Part shown: piece by piece, positions 14,013 to 21,580 of the stretch
How the letters are laid out: each line of letters opens with the position of its first letter
How positions within the stretch are numbered: the first letter of the stretch is position 1
NCBI RefSeq assembly: GCF_905212195.1
Contig: NZ_CAJMDQ010000037.1
Location: 1 to 23,302, forward strand
Length of the DNA: 23,302 nucleotides
DNA from: an uncultured Anaerotignum sp.
GTDB lineage: Bacteria; Bacillota; Clostridia; Lachnospirales; Anaerotignaceae
Direction: 5' to 3'
Notes under the pieces: generated by a model
The model's database searches: none
What the model was told of the DNA's origin: nothing
The model's input: the letters and a program-made list of their open reading frames with translations, nothing else
Translations under genes and position numbers: made by a program

Positions 14013-14879
14013 ATGAAAAAGAGAAGATGCTTTGCCACAGCATTGGCTTGTATCATGCTTTGGCAGACTCCTGTTTTTGGAGCGGAGGAGGAAAAACTGA
14101 CGCCGCCGGAATATAGATGCACCATAGACAACACAGATGAGGATTATGCATCCGGTGACTGGAAATATGGCTTCACAGTGGAGGAGGAACCTCTTTTCTA
14201 CTTGAAAGAAGGGGAAAAGCATGTTTTCCTTCTGTGTGATGGAGCGTTTGTGGATGCGCCTGTACATATCGTAAAGGATACGGCTTATGTGCCTCTGTGG
14301 GTGCTGATGAATGATATGGGCTTTGAGCTGCGGAAAGAAGATGGTGGACTTTCTCTGGTCAGAGGAAGCCAGAAACTGACAGTCAGCAGCAAGGACAGCA
14401 CATTGGATACCAGCAAAATGCTGCCCCTCCGGGATGTTTCCGAGGCTTTGGGGGCAGAAGTGACATACACCCGTCAGGGCATTGCGCCTCTGGATAATCC
14501 CCTCATCAGTGTGGATTTTCGGGAAACAGAACTGACAGAGGAAGAAGCGCTGGAAAAGGCGAAGGACATCCTCACATCCTGTCTGGAAGCCCAGCAGGAA
14601 CAGGGCTATGTCCATGAGGATACGCCTGTTGACCCGAAAATTACGGAAAAACTGGCGGCGGAAATTGACGCGCTGTATTTGTCAGAAGATGTCATTGCGG
14701 GATATTACCTGTTTGAAGGCATGGAATATCTGCCTTATATTCTGGTGGAAAAAAGTACCGGAGATGTCTACTGCAAAACGGGCTGTAGTGATGCTGGAAA
14801 TGGCTCCTATGTGGAAACCATTCAGAAAGTGGAAGCCGATGATGCAGACCTCCTTGCCATTGGATACTATTTTGGATAA
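14013..14879 (+). CDS. Secreted stalk-domain (copper amine oxidase N-terminal-like) protein
   Basis: A 288-residue exported protein with signal peptide MKKRRCFATALACIMLWQTPVFGA. The middle region (about 65-150) contains VHIVKDTAYVPLWVLMNDMGF and MLPLRDVSEALGAEVTY, the repeated 'V-P-L-R-x-(V/L)-(A/S)-E-x-L-G' pattern of the copper amine oxidase N-terminal-like stalk domain. The C-terminal 120 residues (ETELTEEEALEKAKDILTSCLEAQ ... ESTGDVYCK-like block near 245) resemble nothing I can name. The ATG at 14013 follows AAAGGAGG; a longer in-frame start at 13980 has no site. It is a single-gene unit with its own terminator. It likely acts in the cell envelope; no enzyme motif is visible. It shares only the domain type with the protein at 8724. 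Confidence 0.78.
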   Translation: MKKRRCFATALACIMLWQTPVFGAEEEKLTPPEYRCTIDNTDEDYASGDWKYGFTVEEEPLFYLKEGEKHVFLLCDGAFVDAPVHIVKDTAYVPLWVLMNDMGFELRKEDGGLSLVRGSQKLTVSSKDSTLDTSKMLPLRDVSEALGAEVTYTRQGIAPLDNPLISVDFRETELTEEEALEKAKDILTSCLEAQQEQGYVHEDTPVDPKITEKLAAEIDALYLSEDVIAGYYLFEGMEYLPYILVEKSTGDVYCKTGCSDAGNGSYVETIQKVEADDADLLAIGYYFG

Positions 14880-14886
14880 ATAACAG

Positions 14887-14921
14887 ACGGAAACTCTTGA
14901 TTTCAGAGTTTCCGTTTTTTT
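14887..14921 (+). terminator. Terminator after the second stalk-domain protein gene
   Basis: ACGGAAACTCT pairs perfectly with AGAGTTTCCGT around TGATTTC, followed by seven or more T's. It separates this gene from the bil operon promoter ten bases further on. Confidence 0.9.
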
Positions 14922-14929
14922 ATGGCAAA

Positions 14930-14980
14930 ATACTTGACAAAGTCAAATAAATAACATATACTTGACAAAGTCAAATAAAT
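14930..14980 (+). promoter_or_regulatory. bilQRS promoter with two identical MarR-type operators
   Basis: A 23-bp perfect direct repeat (14930-14952 and 14958-14980, period 28). Each copy centres on the palindrome TTGAC-AAA-GTCAA (14934-14946 and 14962-14974). The first copy supplies the -35 box TTGACA (14934-14939); 17 bases on is TATACT (14957-14962), whose last base starts the second palindrome. A repressor on either site would cover the -35 or the -10/start region. The adjacent MarR-family gene is the obvious candidate repressor. Confidence 0.85.
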
Positions 14981-14995
14981 GAAAGGAGTGTTTAT

Positions 14996-15424
14996 ATGTT
15001 TGATACATTTGCATATCTCATCACTTCTCTGCGGAAAGACTTCACGGAATTCTGCAACGAAAAATTGCAGGAAATGGGTCTGACACAGGGATTGCTGTTT
15101 TTTATTTTGTATGCGGGAAAACATCCCCAGTGTTCTCCAAAAGAGCTGACGGAAGCCCTGCACATGGATGCGGGCTATTGCGCCAGAACGTTGGCAAAGC
15201 TAGAGGAAAAAGGTTTTCTGGTGCAGGAAAGAAATCCCGCTGACCGCAGAGCCAGAATGGTGACTCTGACAGAAGAAGGGGAAAAGGTATTCCGTGCCAG
15301 TTATGACCTTTTTGCACAGTGGGACAAAGAAGTTCTGAAAGATTTGACACCGTCCCAGAAAGCGGAGCTCATGGGAACCATGAAAAAAATCGCTGCCGAA
15401 AGGAGGCAGATGCGCCATGTATGA
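14996..15424 (+). CDS. bilQ: MarR-family regulator of the bilirubin reductase operon (BilQ-like)
   Basis: A 142-residue winged-helix regulator of the MarR family. The recognition region is KELTEALHMDAGYCARTLAKLEEKGFL (about residues 48-74) and the wing is RNPADRRARMVTLTEEG (about 77-93), with D-x-R-x-R/K typical of MarR. The ATG at 14996 follows AAAGGAG. Two identical palindromes overlap its promoter, so it very probably represses itself and the two genes behind it. Its stop overlaps the next start by eight bases, a sign of translational coupling. A MarR gene (bilQ) is known next to bilRS in some bilirubin-reducing gut bacteria. That it senses bilirubin or another aromatic ligand is inference. 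Confidence 0.85.
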   Translation: MFDTFAYLITSLRKDFTEFCNEKLQEMGLTQGLLFFILYAGKHPQCSPKELTEALHMDAGYCARTLAKLEEKGFLVQERNPADRRARMVTLTEEGEKVFRASYDLFAQWDKEVLKDLTPSQKAELMGTMKKIAAERRQMRHV

Positions 15425-16526
15425 AACCATTGGAAGCCCTGTGAAATTGGGGAATGTGACTTTGAAAAACCGCATCGTTTTTGCGCCTACCACATTGGGG
15501 GTGCCTAACGATGCTTATTTGGAAAGAATCGAAAAGATTGCTGCCGGCGGCTGCGGTATGATTATTATCGGCGATGTACCGGTGTTGTCCATGCCCTTTG
15601 GAAATAACCTTTATACAGAAAGCGGCTTTGCTTTTTATGAGAAATTGGCAGAAACAGCCCATAAGTATGGCTGTAAAATCTGCGCCCAGCTCCATCAGGA
15701 TGATACAGATTTTGGAACACTGCGGCAGTATGCGCCTCAAGTGAAGGCAGGGAAACTCTCGCAGGATGATTTGCGGCAGATGATCAATGACCTTGTGGGG
15801 CCATATGTTACTAATATGCCTGTGGAAAAGGTACGCAGCATCATCAGTGCTTTTGGGGATGCGGCGGTACTGGCGAAAAAGGCTGGCTTTGATGTGATGC
15901 AGGTTCATGGGGATAGAATGTGCGGCAGTTTTGCTTCTCCACTGTTCAACCAGCGGACAGACAGCTATGGCGGTTCTCTGGAAAACAGGACTAGATTCCT
16001 GCTGGAAGCCGTAGAAGCCGTGCGGAAAGCAGTGCCGGATGTGCCCATTGACGTGAAACTGGCAGTCCGTATGGAACAGCCCAGATATGGCAAAGCAGGA
16101 TTTACAGAGGAGGAATTAAAAACAGTGGTTCCCATGCTGGAACAGGCAGGGGCAGACAGTTTCCATGTATCACTGGCAAACCATGCGGCCCTGTCTGATA
16201 CCATTCCTCCTGCAAACCATCCATATTTCCGTGAAGAAGGCTGTTTCCTACGGTTCTGTGATACCGTGAAACAGTATACGAACCTGCCTGTCTGCGGCGT
16301 AGGCGGACTTACCAGCCCGGCTTTTGTGGAAGAACAGCTGAAAACAGGCAGAATCGACTGTGCTGCCATGAGCCGTCAGCTCCTTGCAGACCCCCAGTGG
16401 ACGGAAAAAGTTTTATCAGGACGAGAAAAAGAAATCAGACGGTGTGTCCGCTGCAATAAAGATTGTCTGGGCGGCATGATGCGCCATGAAGGTACCCATT
16501 GTATTTATGAGAAAGGCGGGAAATGA
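15417..16526 (+). CDS. bilR: Bilirubin reductase BilR, short form (old yellow enzyme family)
   Basis: A 369-residue FMN enzyme with the TIM barrel of the old yellow enzyme / 2,4-dienoyl-CoA reductase family. It opens ETIGSPVKLGNVTLKNRIVFAPTT and contains NQRTDSYGGSLENRTRF near 181-197. The diagnostic block is VHGDRMCGSF, with Asp166 and Arg167 where dienoyl-CoA reductases have the A-H-G-Y catalytic tyrosine region. D166/R167 are the residues reported as characteristic of bilirubin reductases. C-terminal cysteines 343, 346, 350 and 362 have exactly the 3-4-12 spacing of the FadH 4Fe-4S cluster. The FAD/NAD(P)H domain of FadH-type proteins is absent, which defines the short form; a separate flavodoxin gene follows. 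The product would reduce bilirubin to urobilinogen. It overlaps bilQ by eight bases with its own GGAGG. Confidence 0.87.
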   Translation: MYETIGSPVKLGNVTLKNRIVFAPTTLGVPNDAYLERIEKIAAGGCGMIIIGDVPVLSMPFGNNLYTESGFAFYEKLAETAHKYGCKICAQLHQDDTDFGTLRQYAPQVKAGKLSQDDLRQMINDLVGPYVTNMPVEKVRSIISAFGDAAVLAKKAGFDVMQVHGDRMCGSFASPLFNQRTDSYGGSLENRTRFLLEAVEAVRKAVPDVPIDVKLAVRMEQPRYGKAGFTEEELKTVVPMLEQAGADSFHVSLANHAALSDTIPPANHPYFREEGCFLRFCDTVKQYTNLPVCGVGGLTSPAFVEEQLKTGRIDCAAMSRQLLADPQWTEKVLSGREKEIRRCVRCNKDCLGGMMRHEGTHCIYEKGGK

Positions 16527-16527
16527 T

Positions 16528-17016
16528 ATGAAATATGCCATTTGTTACAGCAGCAGAACAGGAAATACAGGAAAACTGGCAGAAGCCATTCGTCAGACAC
16601 TGCCTACATTGGATTGTGTCTACTGCGGCGCACCTCATGTTGCAGCAAACTCTGGAGATGTGATTTTTGCGGGATTTTGGACAGATAAAGGTACCTGTGA
16701 AAGCCAGATGGGTGAATTTTTGCAGACACTGGAAAACAAAAAGGTATTCCTCTTCGGTACCGCAGGCTTTGGCGGCAGTGAGGCATACTTTACACAGATT
16801 TTGGAACGGGTACGGGCAAATGTGCCTGCATCCTGTGAGATTATTGGTACATTCATGTGTCAGGGAAAAATGCCTGACGTGGTGCGGGAACGTTATGCGG
16901 CTATGGAGCCATCTCCCAAACGGGAAATGATGCTGGAAAATTTCCAGAAAGCATTGGCACACCCCAATGAGGATGATTTGGCGGCATTGACAAAGCTGGT
17001 GCAGGATTTGGTATGA
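16528..17016 (+). CDS. bilS: Flavodoxin-like electron carrier BilS
   Basis: A 162-residue flavodoxin-fold protein. It opens MKYAICYSSRTGNTGKLAEAI, the FMN phosphate loop, followed by VIFAGFWTDKGTCE near 44-57 and VFLFGTAGFGGSEAYF near 70-85, the other FMN-contacting segments. The start is the ATG at 16528, one base after the bilR stop; an in-frame ATG at 16486 would lie inside bilR and is less likely. In bilirubin-reducing gut bacteria bilS accompanies the short form of bilR and is thought to deliver electrons or assist the reductase, which lacks its own pyridine-nucleotide domain. The tight spacing and shared promoter support that here. The operon ends at a strong terminator six bases on. 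Confidence 0.85.
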   Translation: MKYAICYSSRTGNTGKLAEAIRQTLPTLDCVYCGAPHVAANSGDVIFAGFWTDKGTCESQMGEFLQTLENKKVFLFGTAGFGGSEAYFTQILERVRANVPASCEIIGTFMCQGKMPDVVRERYAAMEPSPKREMMLENFQKALAHPNEDDLAALTKLVQDLV

Positions 17017-17021
17017 TACAT

Positions 17022-17068
17022 AAAAAAGGCTTGTTGACTGTATGTGCGTCAACAAGCCTTTTGGCTTT
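17022..17068. terminator. Bidirectional terminator between bilS and the ABC permease gene
   Basis: A perfect 15-bp stem, AAAAGGCTTGTTGAC with its complement (17024-17038 and 17048-17062), around a 9-base loop. T-rich on the plus side, and the left A-run serves the converging minus-strand ABC genes. Confidence 0.9.
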
Positions 17069-17070
17069 TA

Positions 17071-17802
17071 TTATTTGATATCCTGCCGTTTCAAGTGCTG
17101 GAAACCAATCAGGAAAGATAAAACCAGATAACCGCATGCTACAAGGAAGCAGGGCAGGAATGTGGATAATTGATTGGATGCGTCATAAACAGAAGGCATA
17201 TGTGTAGAAAGCTTGATAAAGTCAAGACTGATATGGATTTTGAAGAATCGAAGCACCATTTCTAAAATTTGAGGAATATATGGCACAAGGAAACCGAAAA
17301 TTGCCCCTGTGATGACATTCTGTGTCAGAACGGCCATGGTAACGGCAAAACTGATATGTGCCATGACAAAAAGAATCCGTGCAATGATGGAAAGGGCAAA
17401 ATACGCAGGGTATTCAAGGGTTCCCATACCGTATTTGCTCATGGCGAATACGCCCATAAAAATGGACAGCACCAGCATCACCAGGATGTATGCGCCGGAA
17501 ATGGTAAAGACCATAGATAAATAGTAGTTCTTCTTTGAAATGCCGCGTCCGACGATGTTCTTCATGACACCAGAACGATAAACTTCTGCAATGATATTGG
17601 CTGCCAGTACCATAAATGCGTAAAGAACCATATCGCCGCCAAGGAATGTCTGCATCATACTGGTCATTCCTGTATCAGATGAAAAGTCCAGCAGGAAAAG
17701 CCGGATGGAGATAGCCAGGAAAATCAGCCCAATCCCAAGGCATCCGTAAAAGAAGCGCTCTTTTTTTAATTGATAAATATGTCCGCGAATTAAATTTGTC
17801 AT
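17071..17802 (-). CDS. ABC transporter permease, ABC-2 type
   Basis: A 243-residue membrane protein with about six helices (near residues 20-38, 60-75, 100-118, 135-160, 165-185 and 220-238). It starts MTNLIRGHIYQLKKERFFYG, a cytosolic lead typical of ABC-2 permeases of the bacitracin/lantibiotic-immunity group. The segment EVYRSGVMKNIVGRGISKKNYYLS (about 73-96) matches the conserved cytoplasmic coupling region. The ATG at 17802 follows GGGGG at eight bases and lies five bases after the stop of the ATP-binding gene, so both form one operon. It should pair as a homodimer with two copies of that subunit and act as an exporter. The substrate is unknown; antimicrobial peptides are a guess from family resemblance. 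Confidence 0.83.
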   Translation of the reverse strand: MTNLIRGHIYQLKKERFFYGCLGIGLIFLAISIRLFLLDFSSDTGMTSMMQTFLGGDMVLYAFMVLAANIIAEVYRSGVMKNIVGRGISKKNYYLSMVFTISGAYILVMLVLSIFMGVFAMSKYGMGTLEYPAYFALSIIARILFVMAHISFAVTMAVLTQNVITGAIFGFLVPYIPQILEMVLRFFKIHISLDFIKLSTHMPSVYDASNQLSTFLPCFLVACGYLVLSFLIGFQHLKRQDIK

Positions 17803-17807
17803 ACAAC

Positions 17808-18710
17808 TTACCCCCTTGAAAGTTTTTCTACAAAGAATTTTTCCATATCTTCATCGTTTGCGCCCAAACCGCACACACGCACTTTATTTTCCACCAGATA
17901 CTGATTCAGATCAGCCAGATTCACTTTTTCATGCAGACGCAGGCTGTGGTCAGAAAGAACTTCACAGCGTACGTCAGGATAACGGGACGCAATCAATGTC
18001 TTTGCGTCCTGCATACTAGCAGGTTCCACGGAAATCTGGACACTACTGCTGCACGCGTCTTCCAATGTTTCTTTGCTGAATTCATCGATCAGGCGTCCGC
18101 CGTCAATGATGGCGTAGTCTGTTGCCAGCTTATACAGTTCGCTCAAAATGTGGCTGGCAATGAGAATGGTGATGCCGTGTTCCCGATTCAATTCCTCCAG
18201 CATTTTACGCATTTCGTACACGCCTTCCGGGTCAAGACCGTTGATAGGCTCGTCCAGAATCAGGAAGTCAGGGTTACCTAACAGCGCAATGGCAATACCC
18301 AGACGCTGCTTCATACCAAGAGAAAATGTACGGGCTTTCTTTTTGCCTGCGTTTTGCAATCCCACCATTTTCAGAATTTTGTCATAATCAGGAGAAGAAA
18401 TGCCAAAGAGCAGAGAAAAATAACGCAGATTTTCTGTTGCTGTCATGTGTTCGTAAATGCCAGGTTTTTCAATGAGTATCCCCATGCGGTTGCGTGCAGA
18501 ATCATCATTTGATTTTCCCATGAGCGTGTAATTGCCTGCGCTTTGCTGTGTCAGACCGCAGATGATACGCATCAGCGTCGTTTTCCCTGCGCCGTTTTTT
18601 CCCACCAGACCGTAAATAGAGCCCTTTGGCACATGAATGCTGACATTATTTAAGACTGTTTTTGTTCCATATACTTTCGACAGATTGTTCGTTTGTAAAA
18701 TATATTCCAT
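17808..18710 (-). CDS. ABC transporter ATP-binding subunit (BcrA-like)
   Basis: A 300-residue ATPase. Walker A is GLVGKNGAGKTTL (about 34-46), the signature FSLGMKQRLGIAIAL (about 129-143), Walker B PDFLILDEPINGLDP (about 149-163), and the switch histidine is in IASHIL near 187. After the nucleotide-binding domain a ~95-residue C-terminal extension (SSSVQISVEPASMQDAKTL and beyond) is typical of BcrA/LanF-like exporters. The start is the ATG at 18710 after GGTGGG; an ATG 14 codons upstream has no site. It powers the permease encoded five bases downstream. A -10-like TATACT lies upstream (18769-18774, minus strand) without a recognisable -35, so an activator may be needed. Confidence 0.9.
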   Translation of the reverse strand: MEYILQTNNLSKVYGTKTVLNNVSIHVPKGSIYGLVGKNGAGKTTLMRIICGLTQQSAGNYTLMGKSNDDSARNRMGILIEKPGIYEHMTATENLRYFSLLFGISSPDYDKILKMVGLQNAGKKKARTFSLGMKQRLGIAIALLGNPDFLILDEPINGLDPEGVYEMRKMLEELNREHGITILIASHILSELYKLATDYAIIDGGRLIDEFSKETLEDACSSSVQISVEPASMQDAKTLIASRYPDVRCEVLSDHSLRLHEKVNLADLNQYLVENKVRVCGLGANDEDMEKFFVEKLSRG

Positions 18711-19030
18711 GAGATTCCCACCTTTTCTATTTTCTTGTTTCCGTAATGGCAAATATTAACTGGACACTAGTATAATATAGTTTTTCTATTTTTCCTATTT
18801 ATGAAGTCGTAATTTTTGTTTAAGATTCTTTAAAGGTGTATATTTTGAAGTGCGAAGGAGCATAAAAGAAAGTGGAAAGTCTTGATTTTCTGGGGAAAGG
18901 AAGGTGCACATAGAAAAAGGAATGTATATTGGATGCATAATGTGATGAAAACGGAATACTGTGAGCATTCTGATGAAATAAAAAACAGCTGGAATCCATA
19001 CGCTTTGTATAGATTCCAGCTGTTTCTGTC
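18711..19030. other. Intergenic region between the ABC genes and the HTH gene
   Basis: AT-rich, 320 bases. It contains the leader and likely weak promoter of the ABC operon (TATACT on the minus strand at 18769-18774), about 150 bases in which I see no gene, and the terminator of the HTH gene at 18975-19025. Short open frames here lack ribosome binding sites. Confidence 0.6.
18975..19025 (-). terminator. Terminator after the HTH-desulfoferrodoxin-like gene
   Basis: AAACAGCTGGAAT pairs with ATTCCAGCTGTTT (right arm 19013-19025) with a 15-16-base loop; on the minus strand it runs into TTTTTTATTTC. It separates the HTH gene from the ABC operon. Confidence 0.85.
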
Positions 19031-19612
19031 TTAAAGATATTGATAGAAAAATCCCTTTGTGGTGCTGTACCAGAATAAGGTGCCGTGTCCACGTTTGGGA
19101 ATCCGCAGCTGCAAGTCCCATTCGGGATACTGCTTGTAGAGCTGCACTTTATCTCCCGTAGCAAAGGCCACAAAAGAAATGTAATTTTCTTTTTCCATGG
19201 GATGGTCAGTGGTGAGGAACCAGTCATTTTCAATGACTTCCACATGGAATTTTTCACTTTCCTCTGCCTTTTTGGCTGTCATGGGTTCCAGACTGCGTCC
19301 GCAGCAGGTAATGGAAGCGTCCCCTGTGGTCAGTGTCAGATTGCCGCAGTGGGGACAGACAAAATATTTCGATTTTTTCATATTTCCCTCCAGAAATGAT
19401 GTTGGCAGATTGCCTGCCAGCAGTTTTTCGATGGGCACCCCAAACAGTGCGGAAAGGGACGGCAGCATGGAAATGTCCGGACATCCCAGCCCTCGCTCCC
19501 ACTTGGAAATGGTCTTGTCGCTGATTTGCAGCCTGTGAGCCGCTTCTTTTTGTGTCATGCCTCTCTCCAGACGCAGCTGCCGCAGCAGTGCGCCGATTTT
19601 TTCCGTATCCAT
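19031..19612 (-). CDS. XRE-family regulator fused to a desulfoferrodoxin-like iron domain
   Basis: A 193-residue fusion. Residues 5-65 are a Cro/C1-type helix-turn-helix (MTQKEAAHRLQISDKTISKWERG). Residues 83-111 read FVCPHCGN ... ITCCGRSLEPM: Cys86, Cys89, Cys103 and Cys104 give the C-x2-C-G ... C-C-G rubredoxin-like iron site of desulforedoxin/desulfoferrodoxin. Residues 120-193 resemble the superoxide reductase domain, with His123 (KFHVEV) and His137 (DHPMEKENYI) kept. Its other iron ligands look lost: Asn143 for His, and Ser183 and Lys186 where C-x2-H belongs (WYSTTKG). So it looks like an iron- or redox-sensing regulator, not a working reductase. The ATG at 19612 follows AGGAGGTG at eight bases. 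It has its own promoter and terminator; targets are unknown. Confidence 0.8.
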   Translation of the reverse strand: MDTEKIGALLRQLRLERGMTQKEAAHRLQISDKTISKWERGLGCPDISMLPSLSALFGVPIEKLLAGNLPTSFLEGNMKKSKYFVCPHCGNLTLTTGDASITCCGRSLEPMTAKKAEESEKFHVEVIENDWFLTTDHPMEKENYISFVAFATGDKVQLYKQYPEWDLQLRIPKRGHGTLFWYSTTKGFFYQYL

Positions 19613-19635
19613 ATTGGATGCACCTCCTGTCCTAT

Positions 19636-19663
19636 ATGATACCAGAAAGGCAGGAGAGGTCAA
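19636..19663 (-). promoter_or_regulatory. Promoter of the HTH-desulfoferrodoxin-like gene
   Basis: On the minus strand TTGACC (19658-19663) and TATCAT (19636-19641) are 16 bases apart, 25 bases before the start codon. It lies between bioA and the HTH gene; I saw no terminator there, so bio readthrough could add to its expression. Confidence 0.6.
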
Positions 19664-19679
19664 CCGCCGCAGCGTAGAG

Positions 19680-20882
19680 TCATTTCTGGCGGAACCACGC
19701 TTTCATGGTGTCCAGCACCTGCACCAGTTCTGCTTCGGAAATGACGTAAGGCACCATGGCGTAGAGATAAGAGAGAAAAGGTCTGCTGAATACGCCGCGC
19801 TGACGGGCGAAGGCAGCATAGCCTTTCAAGACAGCAGGGTCGTGGACTTCGATACAAATACAGCCCCCCATGATACGAATTTCCCGAATACGTGGGTCTG
19901 TGAAGCCTGCCATTTCCCGACGGGTGATTTCTTCGATGCGCTGGATTTTTTCCATGGTATGTTCTTCCTCAAAAAGGGAAATGGAAGCCAATGCTACCCG
20001 ACAAGCCAGAGCATTTCCCATGAATGTGGGCCCATGCATGAGGGCGTGGTCGGGGTCATCGTCGTAAAAAGCGGCAAAAACGCGGTCATTGGCAACAGTG
20101 ACAGCATGTCCCAGATAGCCGCCAGTCAGTGCTTTTCCCAGCACCAGAATGTCCGGTTCTACCACGTCAGCAACAAAGCGATGTCCTGTCCTGCCAAAAC
20201 CGGTGGCAACCTCATCAAAAATCAAAAGAACACCGTACTGGTCACAAAGTTCTCTGGCACGTTCTAGAAAGGAAATATCATACATCCGCATGCCGCCGGC
20301 TCCCTGCAAAAGAGGTTCCACAATCATGCAGTTCAGTTTCCGGTGATATTTGGCAAAAGCCTGTTCCAGTGCATCTATAGTCGTTGGAATGTGTACCACA
20401 TGGGGGCTTTTGCCGTAGGCATTCAGCACAAAGTGATAATCCGGGTCATCGCCAATTTCCATGGTTTTGAAGGTGTCTCCGTGGTAGGCGTGTTCCAGTG
20501 CCAATACCATGGTGCGTTCTGTATCACCCTGATTGATGTAATACTGCAATGCCATTTTCAGAGCAACTTCCACGGCAACACTGCCGGAGTCAGAGAAAAA
20601 GCAGTGATTCAGACTGCCGGGCAGCCAGCTTGCCAGTTTTTTCGAAAGTTCCTGTACGGGCTTGTGGGTCAAGCCCCCCAGCATCACATGGGAAAAATGG
20701 GGTACCTGTGACAGGATGGTTTCGTTCAGCTTCGGATGGCTGTAGCCATGAATGACACTCCACCAGGAGGAAATGGAGTCAATGAGTTTTCCTTCTTTCG
20801 TATAAAGCCAGACGCCTTTGGCATCCAGAATCTCTATGGGTTCCTCCATGGTTTTCATTTGTGTGTAGGGATACCAGAGCAT
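19680..20882 (-). CDS. bioA: Adenosylmethionine-8-amino-7-oxononanoate aminotransferase
   Basis: A 400-residue PLP enzyme of the class III aminotransferases that converts KAPA to DAPA in biotin synthesis, using SAM as amino donor. It opens LWYPYTQMKTMEEPIEI, contains SSWWSVIHGYSHPKL (substrate-pocket tryptophans, near 43-57), SDSGSVAVEVALKMA (near 103-117), the LLIFDEVATGFGRTGH block, and the PLP lysine Lys250 in LGKALTGG. The W-W pair and Y-P-Y-T-Q motif distinguish BioA from other family members. The chosen ATG at 20882 follows GGAAGG and overlaps the bioD end by 28 bases, so translation is coupled. Longer frames upstream lie wholly in bioD. It is the last gene of the bio operon. Confidence 0.95.
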   Translation of the reverse strand: MLWYPYTQMKTMEEPIEILDAKGVWLYTKEGKLIDSISSWWSVIHGYSHPKLNETILSQVPHFSHVMLGGLTHKPVQELSKKLASWLPGSLNHCFFSDSGSVAVEVALKMALQYYINQGDTERTMVLALEHAYHGDTFKTMEIGDDPDYHFVLNAYGKSPHVVHIPTTIDALEQAFAKYHRKLNCMIVEPLLQGAGGMRMYDISFLERARELCDQYGVLLIFDEVATGFGRTGHRFVADVVEPDILVLGKALTGGYLGHAVTVANDRVFAAFYDDDPDHALMHGPTFMGNALACRVALASISLFEEEHTMEKIQRIEEITRREMAGFTDPRIREIRIMGGCICIEVHDPAVLKGYAAFARQRGVFSRPFLSYLYAMVPYVISEAELVQVLDTMKAWFRQK

Positions 20883-21580
20883 GGGCTTTCCTTCCTTTCT
20901 GCATAAAGAGATACTAGGGTTTCCATGGAAATGGGCAGGTCTATGGCATTTTCTGGGATGGAGGCAATGACGGGAACGCCTGTCATGATTTCGCACATGC
21001 CCTTGTTGTCCTCATGGAGGAGATTTCCTGACTGGAAACGGTTCAGGATGATGCCCTGCAAAGGGATGTTCTGGCTTTTCAGATAGGCCGCCGTCAAGCC
21101 AACATGGTTCAGTGTGCCCAGTCCTGCGTCTGCCACCAGCAGGCAGGGGAGATGCTGGGACATTACAAAATCCGCCAGAGAAAAAGCGGCGGTTTCGTCG
21201 TGGCGCAGGGGACAGAGGATGCCGCCGGAGCCTTCCACAGTGACAAAGTCGTATGTGCCACAAAGAATATCGTATGTTTCTTGTATCGTTTCCCATTCGA
21301 TGGGCTTTCCTTCGATTTTTGCTGCCAGATGAGGAGAAACGGCAGTTTCGTATACATAAGGGCACATATCTCTAAGGGGCTGGGAGATGCCGGAAATGGT
21401 TTTCACAAAGTCCGCGTCACCGGGCAAAAGGGAGCCGTCAGCCAGTCGTTCATTGCCGCTCATGGCGGCTTTGAAATAGGCGGCGTTTTTGCCGTTTTCC
21501 TGTAATTTTTTCAATATCAGCCCGCTGACGTAAGTTTTACCCACGTCCGTGTCAGTGCCTATGATCATCAATTGTTTCAT
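20855..21580 (-). CDS. bioD: Dethiobiotin synthetase
   Basis: A 241-residue P-loop ATPase that closes the ureido ring of biotin from DAPA, CO2 and ATP. It opens MKQLMIIGTDTDVGKTYVSG, the BioD-specific P-loop (G-T-D-T-x-V-G-K-T). Other conserved pieces are AAYFKAAMSG, VTVEGSGGILCPL near 107-119 (carrying the catalytic acidic residue), and GIILNRF near 173. Length is normal. The ATG at 21580 follows GAGGTG at seven bases and overlaps the bioB end by 29 bases; its own end overlaps bioA by 28. The chain of overlaps indicates coupled translation within one transcript. Confidence 0.95.
   Translation of the reverse strand: MKQLMIIGTDTDVGKTYVSGLILKKLQENGKNAAYFKAAMSGNERLADGSLLPGDADFVKTISGISQPLRDMCPYVYETAVSPHLAAKIEGKPIEWETIQETYDILCGTYDFVTVEGSGGILCPLRHDETAAFSLADFVMSQHLPCLLVADAGLGTLNHVGLTAAYLKSQNIPLQGIILNRFQSGNLLHEDNKGMCEIMTGVPVIASIPENAIDLPISMETLVSLYAERKESPCSGIPTHK

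Noticed and set aside
12666..14615. A 649-residue open frame antisense to metK and its neighbour
   Set aside because: It crosses a terminator and two genes on the other strand, and its Cys- and Val-rich composition is the complement of biased metK codons.
14930..14980. The two 23-bp repeats as a CRISPR or mobile element end
   Set aside because: Only two copies with a 5-base gap, exactly placed on promoter boxes; an operator pair fits fully.
15417..16526. bilR as a truncated or frameshifted 2,4-dienoyl-CoA reductase
   Set aside because: The frame ends cleanly after the iron-sulfur cysteines and is followed at once by a complete flavodoxin gene, as in the short BilR class; no remnant of a pyridine-nucleotide domain follows.
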